From the NCBI GenBank assembly GCA_963556145.1, contig OY744464.1, positions 558,001-622,000 of the forward strand: 64,000 nucleotides of DNA. Reading direction: 5' to 3'. The position numbers and the translations under genes were made by a program. The notes under the pieces were generated by a model. It searched no databases. It was not told where the DNA came from and was given only the letters and a program-made list of their open reading frames with translations. Below, piece after piece: positions 44,468 to 55,612 of this stretch; position 1 is the first letter of the stretch; each line of letters opens with the position of its first letter. Source of the DNA: Hygrocybe punicea. Taxonomy: Eukaryota > Basidiomycota > Agaricomycetes > Agaricales > Hygrophoraceae.

Positions 44468-46978
44468 TTAGTCCCCATGCCATTGGGCTGCCTGGAGCTC
44501 AAGGGCGAAGGGTTGGCTGTAGGAGGGGAATGCACTGTGGGTGGGGAGGGGCCCTGTTGGAGGATCAATGCTAGCAGGGAAAGGGGAGGCGGGGGCGAGG
44601 AGGGAGTCGAAGTCACAAATGAAGGGAGAGAGGGAAGAGGGGAGGGCAAGGGGGGGGAGAAGAAGGTCCAGGGGGGGGTAGATGCCCCTGGAAGGACCGT
44701 CGGCGGGGTTGAGGCCACTGGGGATGTACCTTGTATGGACTGTGCAGAGGGAGGAGGTACAGAGGGCATGAACACGTCTGAAAACCCTGTTGACCTTGTG
44801 GTTGCGGCTCCAGCCTGACCACCAGCCCTCAACGACACCAGTGTTGTCGCCAAAGATGCAGACATGAGTGCCCGGATCACTTTTGGAGGTGACAAGCTGG
44901 ACGAGAAGCTCGCAGCTGACTGCTTCGGCCCAGCCAATGTTGCGGTTATCCCATTGCCAGCCTGGGAGGAGGTGCCAGGCCCGCCAAAGGGGACCCAGGG
45001 TGATGGCAATGCCGAAGGTGGAGGTGTCTGAGTAGGCCTCGAGGTTGAGGAGAGGGCAGGGTGAGGGAATGGGGCAAGAAATTGAGGGCTGGGATAGGAG
45101 GGAGAACCACCAGTGGAGGTCGTCCTCTGTTCCCCGAGGGGGGGTGCATGGTTTGTAAGGACTCTTATGGAAGATCCCAAGCATGGATTCCAAGTTGGTG
45201 AGGAAAGCGCAGCCCATTGGGACAATAAGGCAGGTGTGGAGAAGTTTGCCAGAGAGTTTTTGCACCTCCTCAAGGGTGTGCGAAGAGTGCGAGTTCCACA
45301 GAGAGATTGCCTCGAGATATTTGGTCTTCTTCTTGTCTGGAAGAGCAACTGAGTAGGAGACGAGGTTCCATGAAAACCTAATGAAGGGGAACTCCGAGGA
45401 GAAGGGGATGTCCTTGCAGGACTCACAAGGGATGCCAAGGGTCTGCGAAAGGGAGTCAATATCAGATAGGCAGTAGGAGTACCTGGCATCATCAGGGGAG
45501 CGGGGGGAGGACTCAGAGAGGTCAATGATGGGGAAGGAAGAATCCTTGTCGAATTCCTCAGGGGAGCCATCAGGCGTGGTGGCACTGCAGTGTCAGAAAT
45601 GGCCTCCGGAGTGGAGGCGGCCGCCGTTTCATGCAATCTCAGGGCACCAACCCTCCTGGAGGGAGTTATAATGGGGGACATGTTCGCGGAGGATGCAGAT
45701 GAAGACGTGGTCGTCGCTCCACTTTGAGATGGGGCCCATCCCCGAGCAGCGGAAGAGTTCACAGCCTGCATCACCCACCTTTCCATGGTTGCCAGAGGCT
45801 GAGGAGAGTCCAAAGCAGTTACACGTGTCGATGTTGAAGGAGTCCTCACCTGGAAGGCGGACCACCAGTCCTGGCCATTGGGAGGGGGTAATGGGGATGG
45901 TTCTGTGGGCCTGTCCAATGTCTCAGATGGCACCTTGAGAGCCTGGAGGAAGGTGGGCAAGGAGAAGGGAGAAGATTGAGAACGTACCCCAGGCGCAGGG
46001 AAAGGAGTCTGAGTTGATGTGGGAGTTGATTGAGCGGGTGTTGCCTCGAGGGGTGTGGGAGAAGGAGAGGTTCTGGACCATCCTAAAGAGGGTTTTGCCT
46101 GGCTTTGGAGTGAGGGAAAGGGGGGAGCTTTGGAACGGGCCAATGAGGTCTTCAACCTTGGCCCGGGTGAAGGGGCCAAAGTGCCGGCCTTTGGTGTATT
46201 CTTTTTGGATGATTGCATTGAATTCTGTGGGATGGGCAGCAATTGTGGCGCTGTTGGGGGGAGCAAATGTTTGTAGGATGGGGGGGATGCCAGCGTCGAA
46301 GCCATGGAGCATGTAGTTGGGGAGGTCATGGTACCTGTCAAGGAGATTGGCTTGAAGGAGGAGGTGGTGCCAGTTGTTAGTGTGGTATGGGGTCGCCGGG
46401 TTGGACCTTCTGGCCATGAGTGCAGCTTTGGGCACCATGGGACTTGCTGCCACAACCGGAGCATTTGTGGTGGGAGAGGTGGCCGGAGCTGAGACAGCCT
46501 TGAGGAAGCTGCCAGTTGGAGCAGAGGACGAGGCCATCTGGGTTGACCAGGCAACCGGACTCGTTGCGGCGACAGCGAGCAGTGGTGCCATCCCAGAGGA
46601 GTTAGTTGCAGTGGAAGGTGTCATGGCGGAAGCGGCCCAAACAGACGGTGCAGGTGGAGAGGGCCACTGGGCCTGCACCCGACTGAAAAGAATTGGAGGG
46701 TTTGTTATGGGAGGCATTGGGGGAGCGGGCGTGGCCCTTGTTTGGGCCCTTCCCACCCGTTGGGGGGGGGAGTGGGAGCGGGAGTGCCGGGGGCAAGGGG
46801 GAGGACGGGAGTCCCCTTGGTGATTCTTTGAGGGTGCAGGGGGTTTGGGGGAGATGGCTCGTGGAGCGGCACGCATCCATGGGTGCAGGTGCAGGCACAG
46901 GAGCAGGGAGCAGACGCAGGGAGCAGGCGCAGGGAGTGAGAGCAGGGGGCAGGCATAGGGAGCGGGAGCAGGAGGCAA
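44468..46978 (-). pseudogene. DIRS reverse transcriptase-RNase H, one frame with three TGA codons
   Basis: One frame runs 46978-44468 and is broken only by TGA at 45925-45923, 45631-45629 and 45595-45593. RT motifs: DAGIPPILQTFAPPNSA, GPFTRAKVEDLIGPFQSSPL, LTPKPGKTLFRMVQNLSF, and the catalytic KWSDDHVFICI (WxDD form seen in DIRS elements) near 45695. RNase H: NLEAYSDTSTFGIAITLGP, WAEAVSCELLVQL, CIFGDNTGVVEGW and RYIPSGLNPADGPSRG. The N-terminal end is Pro/Ala/Cys-rich low complexity, so the true start is uncertain. A longer open frame on the same strand (46554-44164) overlaps it but reads as Ser/Pro/Thr-rich shadow. Confidence 0.82.
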
Positions 46979-47221
46979 GCAAAAGAGGGTTAAGGGGCGT
47001 TGGGTTGAAACGGAAGAGGTAGGGGGAGGGGAGAGCGCAATAGTTAGTAAAACATGACAGGGAGGGAAAGAGAGCGGACTGACGTCTTGCAGGGTGGCCT
47101 GGCAGTCAGCCTCGAAGGTCTCCTGGGTGATCTTTGAAAGGAGGGCATCATCAATTAGGGTGATGTTGAAGCCTGGGTCCTTTCTGTCGAGAGCAGTGTG
47201 CCACTCCCGACGAACGTGGGC

Positions 47222-48105
47222 CTAGTAGTCTTTAAGGATGCGTTGCCCATTGGGGCGGCTGCGCATTTCATGGTTTTGGAGCTTGTACCAGAAAAGGGAA
47301 AGGGATTCGAAGGCAGGGGTGGGCCAATGGTATAGGGCGATGTGGCGAAGGAAAAGGGTGGCACCAATGGACATTTGGTCCCAGGTGAGATCCTCATCTC
47401 TCACCGCTTTCCGGGAGGCACGGACAGAGGCCACAGGCTTGAGGATCAAGAGGTCCAAGTCGGATTTGGAGATGCCGAAGGTGTCTTCGGAGGCAGTGCA
47501 TTGGGAGAGAGAGGCATCGAGGCACCCCTCCAGGGAGAAGTACCAGAGTTCGACATATTCGAACTTCTTCAGATGTTCGATGGCATAAGGGGAGGGGTGA
47601 GTGATTATGTCAGCGCCAATGGATTTTGTCATATTGAAGGTGTGCATTTCGGCTTCTTCTTTTCTAGCTCTTTCAGGGTGTCAGCGGCCTCTCTATCAGC
47701 TTGGGCCTGGAGGGTGAGAGCAGCCTCTTGGTCTGCAAGTTCTTGGACTTCGCGGAGGGCAGCGTCCTCTTCCTCCTGGATCATCCAGGCAGCTCTCTCG
47801 GCAGTGTTGTGCTCCTGCCAAGTGGCTGTGAGATTGGCAGCAGCCTCTTCTGCTGTGATGTTTAAAGCATTGGCTAGAGCTTCACGGGTGGGGGTGAAGA
47901 TCCCAGAATGGAAGTTGGGGCAGACCTGGGAGTGAGGATCTATAGCTAAACGAGGCATGGGATGGGAAGATTGTTGGCTGAGAGGGTAGGAAAGTCTTTT
48001 TATTAAGAGTGGGTATACGGAAGTGCACAAAGACTGCTTATGAAAAGGACAAGCCCAAGGGCTTGAGGAACAGTGAGATGATGGGAGCGGCGTGAAAGTT
48101 GTCAT
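47222..48105 (-). pseudogene. DIRS gag-like ORF, two overlapping frames
   Basis: The first part (48105-47629) has a helical Ala/Glu-rich region (EEEDAALREVQELADQEAAL), probably coiled coil. The second part (47647-47222) reads DASLSQCTASEDTFGISKSD and SLSLFWYKLQNHEMRSRPNG, as in DIRS gag-like proteins. The frames differ, which means a programmed shift, an intron or an indel near 47640. It ends about 240 bp before the RT frame. Confidence 0.6.
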
Positions 48106-48110
48106 GTCAC

Positions 48111-48889
48111 ACCCTGTCTCTCACTCAAAGACAATGTTCTGTGACTACACTCATGCTTTGCTTCGTCACGGAACTGCAAACTTGTTCATTTGTTTCCCCC
48201 TTGCTCCTGACTTCCATGTCCCCCATCCCTGTTGGTGCGCCTTTCCCCTCCCACGAGACCATCACAACCGCTCTCCTCAAGGATGTCCCTGCAGCCAAGC
48301 GTGACACCCTTGTCAACTTCCTCATCTGCTGCTCGCTGGTCAGACCAGTCAGGATGTGCCAGTACGACGGTGTTGGAGCGAATAAGCGGCTATTATAACA
48401 TCGGATTACATGTCTCGCGTATGTACATGTGGGTGCCGCAGTCACAGTAGTCTGACACAATGACCGCAGATGACCATGGCGCAAGGAAAAAGGACAAATG
48501 AGACAAGAATCCAACAGAGGTCAGTCCCCCTTACCATATTCTCCCTCTTTACCCACTGACAAACAATCTAGACTTTCATATTTGTCCGTCCATCCGTCCA
48601 TCGAAAAGCTACCCGACTCCCGTGGCCCTAACTACAGAGGTGTCCCCGCCAGCTTGCAACAAGCGCGACATCTTTGGCAAACTCTTCAAGAAGAAAGATG
48701 CCACTCCCGACTCTGCCACCGCCGCTCCACTGCTACTACAGTCACAAGAGTGCACACTAAGCATCCCCAACGCTGCATCAACGCCACCTCCCGTGTAACC
48801 CGGCACTTCAAGTACCGCCTCACCCACACCCCTGCCATACCCCTTCCCATACCCATGCCTATCCCCTCAGGCTCACCCTCGCTCAGCAC
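48111..48889. other. Region between the DIRS element and the ALDH remnant
   Basis: Plus-strand frames at 48498-48911 include FKYRLTHTP-like sequence (near 48815) that could be the start of the aldehyde dehydrogenase. A short stretch at 48226-48360 reads LKDVPAAKRDTLVNFL. Neither is long enough for a firm call. Confidence 0.35.
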
Positions 48890-49039
48890 TGATCATTCAC
48901 TGCCGTATTAAAGCAACTGGTGCCATCATCACAAAGATCTCAGAGGCAACCGCCAAAGACGTCAACATCGCCGTCGATGCGGCACAGAAAGCATATGAGA
49001 CAACTTGGGGCCTCAACACCCCCGGCACCAAACGTGTGG

Positions 49040-49193
49040 TGTAGTAGTTGTGCCTGTCCTGTCACGTGACTGGATTCCCACGGTTCGTAGTCAGTAGCTG
49101 ATCTGATGTAGTAGATAGTTCCCATCCTAGTCTTTCCGTGCTTTCCAGCAAGACTCCCTCGGAGAGTCCCACAGCAGCCTCCGACCCTCTCCA
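49040..49193 (+). repeat. Left LTR (154 bp)
   Basis: TGTAGTAGTTGTGCCTGTCC...CCCTCTCCA. Confidence 0.88.
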
Positions 49194-49354
49194 ACGTGGT
49201 GATGAGAGCGGCTTCGAACCCTGCCAGTGAATCTCTGTGATTTCCAAGCTTTTCCATCTTTTCCTGGCACTTTTTCGAGCCCCAGAACATTTCTGCACAT
49301 TGAATACCAAGAACCGAGCCCCTTATCATCCAAGAACCGAGAACTTTCAGAACT

Positions 49355-49460
49355 TCGAGCACTGAGAACCGAGTACCGAGAACCGAGTACCGAGAACCGA
49401 GTACCGAGAACTTTCAGAACCCGAGCACCGAGAACCGAGAACTGAGCACCGAGAACTTTT
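49355..49460 (+). repeat. Tandem GAGAACCGAGTACC repeats in the element leader
   Basis: About ten imperfect units of GAACCGAGTACC/GAGCACCGA type between the primer-binding-like site and the ORF start. Confidence 0.7.
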
Positions 49461-49476
49461 CACAATTTATTTCGCC

Positions 49477-51078
49477 ATGACAAACAAAAAGAAAACAACA
49501 AAAAAATCCTCGACTGCTAGTGTTACGGACCAACGTGAACCTACACCCATCACTTCGGGTTCCCAGTATCAAGATGGCGCAATCTTGCGCATTAAAGACA
49601 TAGAAAAGCTCATGTCATCAGTCCTCAAAAAAGACAGAGTCCAGGGCATTGCAGAGGAACGCGCTCATTGGGAATCTACCCAAACGGCCCCTGCAACCCG
49701 CATATCAGCGTCAACGCAGACGAATGCAGCAACCCAGCCAGAGCCGCTCACCGGCACTTCCATCTCAACGCAAACAGAGCCGCATACCCACGCAAACGCG
49801 TCAGCGCAAACGGCACCCAACGGCACCTCCGTGTTGACCCAAACGGCACTCCCCTACACCACTACAACAACTGCAATTCCAGCGGCACCATTCTGCACCT
49901 CTGTAGCAACCCAGACGCAAACGGCATCCATATACGCGTCCGCCTCGATGCAAACGACGCCAGCCACCATTTCCATGGCAACCCCGCATCAATCACCTAC
50001 CACCACCTCCGCGTCAAGCCAAACGGCCCCACCCACCTGCACGTCCACATCAGTGCAGACGAACGAGCCCCCACCAGACCCAAGCACATCAGAAACGACG
50101 ACGATCACGCCAGATCGCGCCACGTCATTGTCGAGCACCCAAACAGCCCCGTCCTCACGTGAAAATGCGCCCCGGCACACCCCAACGCGCCACACACCCG
50201 CGTCGACCCCAGATCCACCAGCCCCGCTAAAAACCACATCCATACACGCGTCAGACCGCAATTCCAACACGCCGGCGCCAGTACCCAACCAGTTTATGCC
50301 CCCACAGGCCCAAAATCCCGTGCCCGTGCAACAAAATGCGTCCAGATGCGCCCCAGACCCCGTTTTTCCCCCAGGTCTATACCCACACATGCCCACGCCA
50401 GCCCAGGGTCACAACGCCGCCATCCAGACGCCGCAACCGCGAACGCCAAGGCTCAACGGTGTGGAAACACGAGCTGACGCATATGCGAGGTTCGAGACGA
50501 TGAAGGAGGATGAGAGGAATGGGAGAATGGGAGATGGCGCGGGGAATGAGGAGACGGATACAACGGGGACAGAGGAGACGAGCAAGGATGCACCGATGAC
50601 GAATGAGTGCGCCAGCTGGGATGAGGCAGACCAACGAGAGTACGCAAATGGCCCCGTTTCGACGTCTGAGCCCACCCCTGTGAATACACCCCCACCTGCA
50701 TCTACCCCAGCACGATTCAGCTGGGCCGACGACGCCGCCGCGACCCCTGTGCATCCCGTGTTCCCGAATACATACCCACCCCGTGACATTTCGACCCTCC
50801 ATTCCAACATGAAACAACAACCTTTTTCCACTCTACAGCGCCGTGCTCGATGGCGCAACTACCCACGCCCTCAATGTTTCTTCACTGCGCCCACTGGTCC
50901 CATCATCACTCAAATCCATCCGTGTGGCATTGGTCCTGGACGGCCAATCGTCACACAACCCCTCATGCCCACCAGCTTGGAACCACCCGATCCGACGCAC
51001 CTCGATTGGGATCATGACCCCCGCCTTTGTGATTTGAGTCGAGCACTCATAGCTTTGGGTTGGACAAGGCCTAGGTAG
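49477..51078 (+). CDS. ORF of the non-autonomous LTR element (533 residues)
   Basis: An intact frame from ATG 49477 to TAG 51076-51078 fills most of the element. The N-terminus is basic (MTNKKKTTKKSS) with a short helical segment (IKDIEKLMSSVLKKDRVQGI). Residues about 60-220 are built of repeats around the core STQTAP / SxQTxP. A Pro/Thr-rich part follows, then a conserved-looking C-terminus (ARFSWADDAAATPVHPVFP ... LDWDHDPRLCDLSRALIALG). No protease, RT, integrase or zinc knuckle is present. It might be a gag-like or accessory protein of a non-autonomous family, but I do not recognise it. The frame has stayed open for 1.6 kb next to nearly identical LTRs. Confidence 0.65.
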   Translation: MTNKKKTTKKSSTASVTDQREPTPITSGSQYQDGAILRIKDIEKLMSSVLKKDRVQGIAEERAHWESTQTAPATRISASTQTNAATQPEPLTGTSISTQTEPHTHANASAQTAPNGTSVLTQTALPYTTTTTAIPAAPFCTSVATQTQTASIYASASMQTTPATISMATPHQSPTTTSASSQTAPPTCTSTSVQTNEPPPDPSTSETTTITPDRATSLSSTQTAPSSRENAPRHTPTRHTPASTPDPPAPLKTTSIHASDRNSNTPAPVPNQFMPPQAQNPVPVQQNASRCAPDPVFPPGLYPHMPTPAQGHNAAIQTPQPRTPRLNGVETRADAYARFETMKEDERNGRMGDGAGNEETDTTGTEETSKDAPMTNECASWDEADQREYANGPVSTSEPTPVNTPPPASTPARFSWADDAAATPVHPVFPNTYPPRDISTLHSNMKQQPFSTLQRRARWRNYPRPQCFFTAPTGPIITQIHPCGIGPGRPIVTQPLMPTSLEPPDPTHLDWDHDPRLCDLSRALIALGWTRPR

Positions 51079-51234
51079 AGTTGAGCTTTCGGTCTGGACT
51101 TATTTTTGTTTTTGTTTTGTTTGTTTTGTGTCTGTTCCTCTCTCTCTTTTTTTTCTTCCCCCTTCCCCTGCCTTTCTTTTTGCTTTACTCTCTTTGGCTA
51201 GCGACGAGGGCGTCGCTACAAGAGGGGGGGCACT

Positions 51235-51388
51235 TATAGTAGTTGTGCCTGTCCTGTCACGTGACTGGATTCCCACGGTTCGTAGTCAGTAGCTGATCTG
51301 ATGTAGTAGGTAGTTCCCATCCTAGTCTTTCCATGCTTTCCAGCAAGACTCCCTCGGAGAGTCCCACAGCAGCCTCCGACCCTCTCCA
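51235..51388 (+). repeat. Right LTR (154 bp)
   Basis: Begins TATAGTAG in place of TGTAGTAG (G to A), otherwise nearly identical to the left LTR. Confidence 0.88.
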
Positions 51389-52255
51389 GCGGAACTCCTC
51401 AACAAGCTCACTCTGCTCATGGAAGCCAACTTGGAAGAACTTGCGGCCTTGGAGGACTAGATAATGGTCAGTGTTGGTGTTTTCCCTTATTTTTCTTTCT
51501 TTCTTCCTCTTTTCCTTGGCTCTCCTTTGATGCGTCCCCCTAGGCAAGACTTTCAGTTGGGCAAAGTCCACCGATCTCCAGGGTTCGATTGCATGTATCA
51601 AGTACTTTGCTGGTTGGGCAGACAAGATATCCAGACAGGCTATCGAGACAGACGAAGGTAAACTGACCTATACACGCCATGAGCCTATCAGCGTTGCTGT
51701 AAGTTCTTTCCCCCTCCCACACCTGCTCACTGCTCACCACTCACCATTTACCAGGGCCAAATCATCCCCTGGAACTTCCCTTGTGAGCACTCCCCCTCCT
51801 TCACATTCAGCATCTCACAACAAGTATTTTTTTCCCTTGCTCCCTTTTGGTCTGGCGCAGTTGTCATGTTCACTTGGAAAATCAGGCCTAACCTCGCTAT
51901 GGGTAATGCTATCGTTATCAAGCCCTCCGAATTCACACCCCTCACTGCACTATGCATGGCCCCACTTATCATCGAGGCAGGGTTCCCCCGGGGTGTCGTA
52001 AACATACTGGTGGGATATGGCGACACCGTCGGCACGGCGATTTCAGGGCACATGTGTATCGACAAGGTAGCCTTCACGGGGCAGCAGCAGCAGCTAGGGC
52101 AGCGGCGAGTTCTTAGATTGGCAGAACCAGGAGCAGGGAACCAGGAACAGGGAACGAGCAGCGGGGAATGGGGGAGTGGGGGTGAGGAGCACCTGGACAC
52201 TTTAATCGAATACAATGGAACACAATGTTTTTGTGTAGCAATCGCAATGTTTTTT

Positions 52256-52650
52256 TTGCCATTTTCAGAAAGGTTGGCGGAGCTTGAAATCTGCTGAAAT
52301 CTGCCGCAAACCCCCCCCCCAGCTCGCGAGATGAATATCTCAATAACTACAGCAGCTACAAAGAAATCGTGGATAGGTACGTGATCCCCTCATCAAGGGC
52401 TATGCAGCCCCACCATTTTTGGAGTGATTTGACGCATTTTTCATAGGGTAGGGTATTGCACCCTGTATATACAGTATTTCTACAATAACTAGTTGCAGTG
52501 CCATTCAAAATACATGTTTATTGTCTCAGAACATGTGCATAGGGTGTATTGAGACAGCCCCATATTTTTGAGGTGCCGCTGGACAAGTGTTGCATGTATG
52601 CAACGTCAGCGCTTGAGCGTGGGAGTTCTTGCTCACAACCACCATCATCG
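52256..52650 (+). repeat. Left TIR of the Tc1-like element
   Basis: Inverse match to 60996-61378, including a poly-C run (52310-52321), TGTATATACAGTATTTC and the block up to CTCACAACCACCATCAT, with a short insertion of about 12 bp near 52605. Confidence 0.85.
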
Positions 52651-52674
52651 TCTGTTCCGACTTCTCCTGGATGC

Positions 52675-54290
52675 ATGGCATCAAGGCAAGCTGCTGCCAA
52701 GCGAGCCCCTGCTAAGGACCGTAATACTGGCAAAAGAAAGGCCATGAAGCCCCCTATGGTTGCTACATCGACCCCAAAACGTCCTCAGCCCACTACCAAG
52801 TTGAATCTTTCCAAATTTGTGGAAGAACCTGCAGAAGAAAATGATGATGCCGAGATAGATGTCTTTGAGGAAGGAAACCTCAGTCTTTTTGATGTCGCTG
52901 ACCAAGTGGATGCAAATGACCTTGCAATCGATGACGAGCCGTTTGAGGAGACTGGTGGTTTTTTCAATGATGAATATAAGGAGGAGACGGATGGTGATAT
53001 TGACACCCGTCCGTTTTTCTTCTACACTTTGCTACAATCATTCCGCTAAACCTTTTTTTCGTAGGCCCTGCAATCGAGATTGCATTTGAAGTCCCTTACA
53101 AAAATGCATTCCGTGACCTGACGATCAAGTCTGACATTGCGTTTGCTATGTTTCTTACCCGTGTCGCAGACAAAATGGAGACGAGCATCATTCACTGGTC
53201 TCAAATTGGGTATATCCTCCCCTGGAAGGCACCGAGGACCGGCAAGCCAACTGCCAAACTACTCGAAGACGAAGAAGCTTTCCGAAACCTTATCAACAAT
53301 GTCTGGCAGTACATCAACGAGCAGAAGGCGAAGAACAAGGGCAAAGGGAAGGTCAAACCATTCACTATCCACACAACCGAAAGTGTGGACAAGGTTCGTT
53401 CGCTCAGTGCTCAATTGACCCATTTCTTACATTGTTGAGACAGTCAGCTGCGAAAAAAAAGGGTTCTGCAAAATCTGGAGCGGTTGCTGAGCCCATTCCA
53501 TCATTGAAACAAGATGGTGAAGCTGAACTCATGGCCCTCATTGAGGAGCGCCACAAGTGCCAGGAGCATGGGAAGGCCTGCTTCGTTCAGTTGAATGGCA
53601 AGCATTATCAGTATACTTACGAAGACCTGACCATCTGGGCCTCACTACTGGTATAAACCCCATCCCACACTTCTCTTCCTTCACTCACTGTTCTGTGCAT
53701 AGGCACGGCACCACGCAATGATTGATTCTCCTCTGGAGCAGCTGAAACTTACTGACAAATGTGTATGACAATCACAGCTGAAAAATCGCGCAGGAACCCA
53801 ACCTGCCCCTATCGCAGTCGGCATTGCACAACCTGTGCTCCAGCAGTTGTCGTCTGAACCCCCGCAGTGGGCTCAGATGATGATGATGATGTTTGGCGGC
53901 GCTTTCGCCAACAATCAGATGCATCATGGCCATGATCACCGACATGTACATAGGTCAAGTTCCAATACCCCGTCACCACCACTACGCCACAGTGCGCTGC
54001 CATTGAAACGCAGTCCAACAGGACCACCGATCGACTACCCCGGATTGCAGGTGTGGCTTGAAGAACTCGAAGCAAATGGAACGCAGAACAAGCACGGTGA
54101 ACAGTACACGAAGTTTGTGGACACTCTCGTCAACACACACAAGTTATTCACCATTGACGACATCATTTCTTTGATGGCTGCGGAGCTAGCCCAGGTTGGA
54201 AACATGGAGTTTGGTACAGCATCTCGCCTCATCCGGTTTGCCAAAGACGATGCAATGGCGTTGGAAAGATCAAAGAAGCTTCATTCCTAG
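52675..54290 (+). pseudogene. ORF-B, second gene of the Tc1-like element (unknown function)
   Basis: Start ATG 52675 (MASRQAAAKRAPAKDR), just inside the left TIR. Introns are inferred at about 53009-53064, 53395-53444 and 53650-53701, each joining in frame. The protein has a basic Lys/Arg N-terminus, an acidic stretch (EEPAEENDDAEIDVFEEG), a folded-looking block (FEVPYKNAFRDLTIKSDIAF ... WQYINEQKAKNKGKGKVK), a Cys/His stretch (ERHKCQEHGKACFVQ), a Met/His-rich part and a C-terminal helical block (PGLQVWLEELEANG ... FTIDDIISLMAAELAQVG). One TGA at 53766-53768 breaks the frame between CV and QSQLKNRAG. I do not recognise the family. The basic start and position in the element suggest DNA binding or a transposition helper, which is a guess. 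Confidence 0.6.
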
Positions 54291-55369
54291 TAAATATATT
54301 GTCTTGTCATGCTGCATTTGAGAAATGGACCGTCTTTTGCTATGACATTGAGGGAAATGACAACAATACAATTGCAGTCATACAAACAACATATTCAGAA
54401 TACAGCGTGTACATGTCCAGACAGTGATCAGATATATCCACAGTGGTGATACCAACTAGCAGCATCATGGGGGGTAACAGAAAATGCAGCCTCGTAAAGG
54501 AATGTGTACACATCTGTACCATCTATACTCTCTTCTCCCTGAGCAATGTTACCACAGTGACGAACATGGGCTTTGATCTTGGAGAAGGCAAGTTCAATGG
54601 GATTGAAGTTGGGCGAGTATGCAGGTAAATATAGGATTCAGCAGCTGCTGTTCCACAAATACTTGAGCACAAGGAAGGAGGGTGAGAGCAACACAAATGA
54701 ACCTTTCACGAATTGTTTCAACGATTGTGGGATGCCGGTGAATCCGTGCATTGTCCATGATGAGTACAGAGTTTTTTCCAGGAAAAGGGTTCATCCTTTT
54801 GAGAGTCGCACAAATGAAATCAAGAAAGGTTTTGTGTTGTGAAGGATCCTTCGAGCAGGTGTGCGGCGATGACGCCGTCAAGAGAAAGGGCTGGCAGTAG
54901 AGAATACCTGTAGCAAATGTTAGGCCTTTCAATCAATGAACATCCGATATACACACTTCAGTCAACCACCTAGCCCCAACTAACTAGATGTAACACAACT
55001 CTGTCGGTGTTCCATCTAAGTGTTCATATAACCATGGTACTCCCAAGGACAATTTATTGCCCCAGGGACATTCTGACTGTAGGCAAGCGTAGGGTTATAT
55101 TTTTATCCCTAGGGACAATTTCCAAAGAAGACCAAGGACTGAATAGTTATCCCAAGGGATGATTTTGACAAAGGATCATGCCTGAAATATTGTCCCATGG
55201 GACATATTATAATACCATCAGGGAGAATATATATTTTCCTGGGATATATTGTCAACCAGGTGTTGCCTCAGCTCAAGCTGATGTTTTTTGAAAAATAGCT
55301 ATAACATTGTAAATAAAATAGGTAAAATTATGGAAATATTTGTGTGCATAGATTAAAAGGCCTAGGGAC

Positions 55370-55612
55370 TGTAATTTCATCCCTTGGGATATTTATTTCG
55401 TCCCTTGGGATATTTATTTCGTCCCTTGGGATATTTATTTCATCCCTTGGGATATTTATTCCTTCCCTTGGGATATTTATTTCTTCCCTTGGGATATTTA
55501 TTTCAACCCTTGGGATATTTATTCCATCCCTTGGGATATTTATTTCGTCCCTTGGGATATTTATTTTGTCCCTTGGGATATTTATTTCATCCCTTGGGAT
55601 ATTTATTTTACC
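55370..55612 (+). repeat. Tandem 20-21-bp array, left arm
   Basis: About eleven units of TCCCTTGGGATATTTATTTC with small variants (CATCCC, TTCCC, AACCC starts). The mirrored array is at 59510-59895. Confidence 0.9.

Larger units (their letters stand above)
42900..48110 (-). mobile_element. DIRS-like tyrosine-recombinase retrotransposon, decayed
   Basis: Minus-strand order gag-like, reverse transcriptase/RNase H, tyrosine recombinase, which is the DIRS gene set. No LTRs or target duplication were found, as expected for DIRS, and I could not define the terminal and internal complementary repeats. The borders are approximate: the right one is where gag begins (48105) and the left one is where recombinase-linked sequence ends near 42900. 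Confidence 0.75.
49040..51388 (+). mobile_element. Non-autonomous LTR element with its own ORF (2,349 bp)
   Basis: The 154-bp LTRs (49040-49193, 51235-51388) differ at about three positions. The flanks are GTGG and GCGG, a 4-bp duplication with one change. TGGTGATGAGAGCG (49197-49210) follows the left LTR, and the purine tract AGAGGGGGGG (51221-51230) precedes the right. The same primer-binding-like site, LTR tips and GACGAGGGCGTC-type sequence occur in the element at 30007-32174, so both belong to one superfamily. It encodes one protein and no polymerase. Confidence 0.88.
48890..52080 (+). pseudogene. Aldehyde dehydrogenase, split and truncated
   Basis: Coding blocks in order are ITKISEATAKDVNIAVDAAQ and AYETTWGLNTPGTKR (48920-49035). 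An LTR element (49040-51388) follows. Then ELLNKLTLLMEANLEELAAL (51390), GKTFSWAKSTDLQGS (51545), [32 protein letters not shown] across an intron (51690-51780), [20 protein letters not shown] (51880) and [14 protein letters not shown] with VAFTG (52075). These are the NAD-binding half of a class 1/2-type ALDH. The GxTxxG end, the catalytic Glu and the catalytic Cys are missing beyond 52080. A one-base loss near 51461 shifts the frame before a GTCAGT donor. Short introns at 51694-51754 and 51784-51862 look normal. The enzyme would oxidise aldehydes to acids; this copy cannot. Confidence 0.85.

Noticed and set aside
44164..46554. 796-codon open frame on the minus strand over the DIRS region
   Set aside because: It is Ser/Pro/Thr-rich and has no domain motifs. 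The frame next to it carries all RT and RNase H motifs, so this is a shadow frame favoured by base composition.
55370..55612. Regularly spaced repeats that could suggest a CRISPR array
   Set aside because: There are no unique spacers: the unit repeats head to tail and the locus is eukaryotic transposon DNA.
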